A stretch of 35,118 nt of DNA from Actinomycetospora sp. GTDB taxonomy: Bacteria > Actinomycetota > Actinomycetes > Mycobacteriales > Pseudonocardiaceae. The position numbers and the translations under genes were made by a program. Positions 32,865-35,118 of this stretch are shown here, in pieces (within the stretch, counting starts at the first letter, position 1; the number at the start of each line of letters is the position of its first letter). A model generated the notes under the pieces. That model was not told the DNA's origin and made no database searches. It was given only the letters and a program-made list of their open reading frames with translations. The DNA lies in NCBI GenBank assembly GCA_029266415.1, contig JAQSWW010000012.1:1-35118 (forward strand), written 5' to 3'.

Positions 32865-33532
32865 ATGGCGGCCGCGAGCTTGGCCGGCGTCATCGACTGC
32901 AGCCAGATGCGCCCCGGCCCGTGGACCTCGGCCATCACCAGCGAGTCGCCGAAGAGCTTGTTCTTCACCCCGCGGATCGACGCGAACTCCACGCGCAGGT
33001 CCGCGGGGAGCAGCGCCAGGTGGCCTGGGTGGACCCAGAGCGACTGGCCGGCCGGCAGGTCGTACTCGGTGATCTCCCCGGCCAGCTGGACCCACGCCGT
33101 GCCGTGCCCGGCGAGCTTCTGGAACACCACGCCCGCCCCGCCGAAGAGGCCGGCCCCGATCTTCTTCTGCAGCCCGACCGACACCTCGATCTCCGAGGTG
33201 CTGGCGACGAACGACCCCGAGATGACCATGACCGGCGCGGACGGATCCACGGTGATCTCCCGGATCGTGCCCGGGAGCTGCGCCGCGAACGCCACGAACC
33301 CACCGGACCGCGGCGGCGTGTACTCGGTGAGGAACAGCCCGCCGCCGCCGAGCGCGCGCTTGAGCCCGCTCATGAACCCGCCGCGACCCCCGGACCCGAA
33401 CCGCGTCGAGGTCTCCAGCGAGAAGCCCGACGTCAGCCACGCGACGTCCCCGCCCTCGGCCGTCAACCGCTCGCCGGGAGCAAGGGTGACCTCGAGAACC
33501 GGCATCGTGGTGCCCGTGATCCGCGACTGCAT
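32819..33532 (-). CDS. AIM24 family protein
   Basis: A 237-aa protein of the AIM24/TIGR00266 family, a beta-rich TRAP-like fold whose bacterial role is not established. Family features are the repeated strand pattern VLEVTLAPGERLTAEGGDVAW near the N-terminus, GLFLTEYTPPRSGGFVAFAA, GLFGGAGVVFQKLAGHGTAW in the middle, and SLVMAEVHGPGRIWLQSM near the end. It ends in a Ser/Asp-rich tail whose codons overlap the 3' end of the flavohemoprotein gene. The ATG at 33532 has TATGGT ending 6 bases upstream, so it is likely leaderless with its own promoter, although it lies 48 bases after hspR on the same strand. Confidence 0.88.
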   Translation of the reverse strand: MQSRITGTTMPVLEVTLAPGERLTAEGGDVAWLTSGFSLETSTRFGSGGRGGFMSGLKRALGGGGLFLTEYTPPRSGGFVAFAAQLPGTIREITVDPSAPVMVISGSFVASTSEIEVSVGLQKKIGAGLFGGAGVVFQKLAGHGTAWVQLAGEITEYDLPAGQSLWVHPGHLALLPADLRVEFASIRGVKNKLFGDSLVMAEVHGPGRIWLQSMTPAKLAAAIQPFLPDRPSSSSDD

Positions 33533-33538
33533 CCGGCG

Positions 33539-33544
33539 ACCATA
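33539..33544 (-). promoter_or_regulatory. -10 element TATGGT for the AIM24 gene
   Basis: On the minus strand TATGGT ends 6 bases before the ATG at 33532. No ribosome site is visible, consistent with a leaderless transcript. Confidence 0.45.
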
Positions 33545-33580
33545 GCGACGGACGGGCCCCCGGCGGGCTGATCCGCGCCG

Positions 33581-34075
33581 TCATTCGCGGCGGCGCGGTC
33601 CCGGCTGCCACACCACCACCGACTGGGTGCGGCGGGCGGGCAGCCGATCACTGCGCGACCCGCCCCCCTGCTCGGCGGCCGCGCGCCAGCGGGCGAGCTC
33701 CTCGGTGACCTCGGCGAGCCGGTCGGTCAGCGCGCCGACCTCCCGCTCCAGCTCGATGATCCGCTTGATGCCGGCGAGGTTGACCCCGTCCTCCTGGGAC
33801 AGGCGCTGGACCTCGCGCAGCAGGGCGATGTCGCGCACCGAGTAGCGCCGCCCGCCGCCGCTCGCCCGGCCCGGGCTGACGAGCCCGATCCGGTCGTAGG
33901 AGCGCAACGTCTGGGCGTGCATGCCGGCGATCTGTGCGGCGATCGAGATGACGAAGACCGGGGTGTCCTCGTCCGCCCACGACGGCAGCGCGGGCAGGGA
34001 GGACGACGCCGAGCCGAGCGGGGCCGGCCACGGGCCGCGCTCGGCCGCCCGTGGAGTGTCCTCCCCGCCGCTCAC
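33581..34075 (-). CDS. hspR: Heat-shock repressor HspR (MerR family)
   Basis: Represses the dnaK operon and clpB by binding HAIR sites, with DnaK as co-repressor in known actinobacteria. The 164-aa protein has a MerR-type winged helix (about 40-108: VFVISIAAQIAGMHAQTLRS, YDRIGLVSPGRASGGGRRYS, DIALLREVQRLSQEDGVNLA), a coiled coil (about 105-136, IIELEREVGALTDRLAEVTE) and a C-terminal VVVWQPGPRRRE. Compared with mycobacterial HspR (about 126 aa) there is an extra N-terminal segment of about 38 mostly Pro/Ser/Ala residues. The GTG at 34075 overlaps the dnaJ stop (GTGA), which argues for that start and for coupled translation. The HAIR site at 31185-31205 is a target in this window; the dnaK promoter lies outside it. 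Confidence 0.94.
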   Translation of the reverse strand: MSGGEDTPRAAERGPWPAPLGSASSSLPALPSWADEDTPVFVISIAAQIAGMHAQTLRSYDRIGLVSPGRASGGGRRYSVRDIALLREVQRLSQEDGVNLAGIKRIIELEREVGALTDRLAEVTEELARWRAAAEQGGGSRSDRLPARRTQSVVVWQPGPRRRE

Positions 34076-35118
34076 GACGCCGTCTCCCTCCGTGCGGCGG
34101 CCTCGGCGCGCCGGGTGAGGTCCGCGCGCGGGTCGTGGTCGGCGGTGGCCTTCGCGTAGGCGTCGAGCGCGGCGCGGGCCTCGGGGCTCAGGCGCTGCGG
34201 CACCGAGAGCTCGACGGTGACCAGCAGGTCGCCGGTGCGCCCGTCCTTGCGGCGCACCCCGCGCCCCCGGACCCGCAGCGTGCGGCCGCTCTGGCTGCCG
34301 GCGGGCACCTTGAGCGAGACCTTGCCGTCCATCGTCGGCACGGTGATCGTCGTGCCGTCCACCAGCTCGGGGAACGTGACGGGCACGGTCAGCGTCAGGT
34401 CGTCCGGGTTGCGCTCCGAGCGTCCGAACGCGTCGTCGGCGTTCACGTGGACGACGACGAACAGGTCGCCGGCGGGCCCACCCCGGCTGCCCGGCTGGCC
34501 CTGACCGGCGAGCCGGATGCGCTGGCCGTCGTCGACGCCCGGCGGGATGCGCACCGTGAGGGTGCGCGACCGGGTGCTGACGCCGTCGCCGCCGCACTCG
34601 GGGCAGGGGTCGTCGACGATCGAGCCGGTGCCCGCGCAGTCGCGGCACGGCTCGCTGAACGCGAACGCGCCCTGGCTGCGCGAGACGACGCCGGCCCCAC
34701 CGCAGGTCAGGCACGTGCGGGGGCTCGTGCCGGGCTTGGCGCCGTTGCCGCCACAGGTGTTGCAGCGCGCGGGCGAGGCCAGGCGCAGCGGCAGCGTGGT
34801 GCCGCCGACGGCCTCGGCGAAGTCGATGCGCACGTCGGTCTCGACGTCCGCGCCGCGCTGCTCGCGCGGGCGCGTGCCGGCCATGCCCGGCGTCGGGCCC
34901 GCCGCGGTGCCCGCACCGGCACCGCCGCCGAAGAGCCCGCCGAGCAGGTCGCCGAGCCCGCCGGCGCCGGGCGCCCCGGCCCCGCGCGCGCCACCGCCGA
35001 AGAGGTCACCCACGTCGAAGCCGCCGGAGAACCCGCCGGGCGCGGTGCCGCCGCCCCGGCCGCCACCGAAGCCGCCGAAGCGCCCGCCGGAGAACAGCGT
35101 GCGCGCCTCGTCGTACTG
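34072..35118 (-). CDS. dnaJ: Chaperone protein DnaJ, N-terminal part cut by window edge
   Basis: Hsp40 co-chaperone that delivers substrates to DnaK and stimulates its ATPase. The 348 residues present begin at the end of the J-domain (QYDEARTLF), so the J-domain with HPD lies beyond 35118. Next is a long Gly/Phe-rich linker (about 10-75). Four zinc-binding CxxCxGxG repeats follow at 119-126 (CNTCGGNG), 136-143 (CLTCGGAG), 158-165 (CRDCAGTG) and 172-179 (CPECGGDG), then the C-terminal substrate-binding domain (IPPGVDDGQRIRLAGQGQPG, LKVPAGSQSGRTLRVRGRG). With hspR overlapping its stop, it fits the actinobacterial dnaK-grpE-dnaJ-hspR operon and is the DnaJ1 type. Confidence 0.96.
   Translation of the reverse strand, partial: QYDEARTLFSGGRFGGFGGGRGGGTAPGGFSGGFDVGDLFGGGARGAGAPGAGGLGDLLGGLFGGGAGAGTAAGPTPGMAGTRPREQRGADVETDVRIDFAEAVGGTTLPLRLASPARCNTCGGNGAKPGTSPRTCLTCGGAGVVSRSQGAFAFSEPCRDCAGTGSIVDDPCPECGGDGVSTRSRTLTVRIPPGVDDGQRIRLAGQGQPGSRGGPAGDLFVVVHVNADDAFGRSERNPDDLTLTVPVTFPELVDGTTITVPTMDGKVSLKVPAGSQSGRTLRVRGRGVRRKDGRTGDLLVTVELSVPQRLSPEARAALDAYAKATADHDPRADLTRRAEAAARRETAS

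Overview
The window reads as a very GC-rich actinobacterial chromosome, probably family Pseudonocardiaceae (inference from codon use, GTG starts, leaderless genes and gene order; no rRNA or marker was available). Both edges cut through genes or open frames: a SigE-type sigma factor frame is open to the left edge, and dnaJ is cut at the right edge. I saw no tRNA, rRNA, transposase, phage gene or CRISPR array.

Layout. (1) 1-2213: sigma factor, proline-rich one-TM protein, DedA protein. (2) 5802-2215, minus strand: a tight operon (membrane-anchored protein, fused double SDR, pyrE, TrmH-type RNA methyltransferase), every junction a 4-base GTGA/ATGA overlap. (3) 5945-27512: an accessory block. It holds an ABC-F ATPase, a small lipoprotein, a tandem-repeat array with a strong hairpin, three large BTAD/NTPase (SARP/AfsR-like) regulators, a MarR regulator coupled to a rifampin-phosphotransferase-like PEP-utilizing enzyme, two methyltransferases, an MFS transporter, a PIG-L deacetylase, a YdhR-like protein and two BBE-type FAD oxidoreductases. 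(4) 27656-35118: PhzF protein, clpB, a divergent flavohemoprotein, an AIM24 protein, hspR and partial dnaJ, that is, a heat-shock neighbourhood.

Regions 2 and 4 resemble, from memory, the M. tuberculosis Rv0380c-Rv0385 block (RNA methyltransferase, PyrE, secreted protein, ClpB, flavohemoglobin), so the accessory block appears inserted between the Rv0383c-like gene and clpB.

The most striking signal is a set of promoter boxes. Three copies of an 11-bp-phased triple repeat with core (T/G)GACAG lie in front of a methyltransferase (15252-15284), the PIG-L/MFS operon (17928-17955) and the YdhR/FAD operon, divergent from a SARP-like regulator (20906-20933). Two of them share an identical 15-mer. 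This is the geometry of SARP binding sites and defines a likely local regulon of regulator 17931-20873. A different 11-bp-phased heptamer pair (GCGAACG) precedes the second FAD oxidoreductase, downstream of the third regulator. Other notable items are a pair of long palindromes of one family (one in frame inside a regulator gene), a dead-plus-active SDR fusion, a single TTA codon in the PEP-utilizing enzyme, and a HAIR operator overlapping a SigH-like promoter at clpB.
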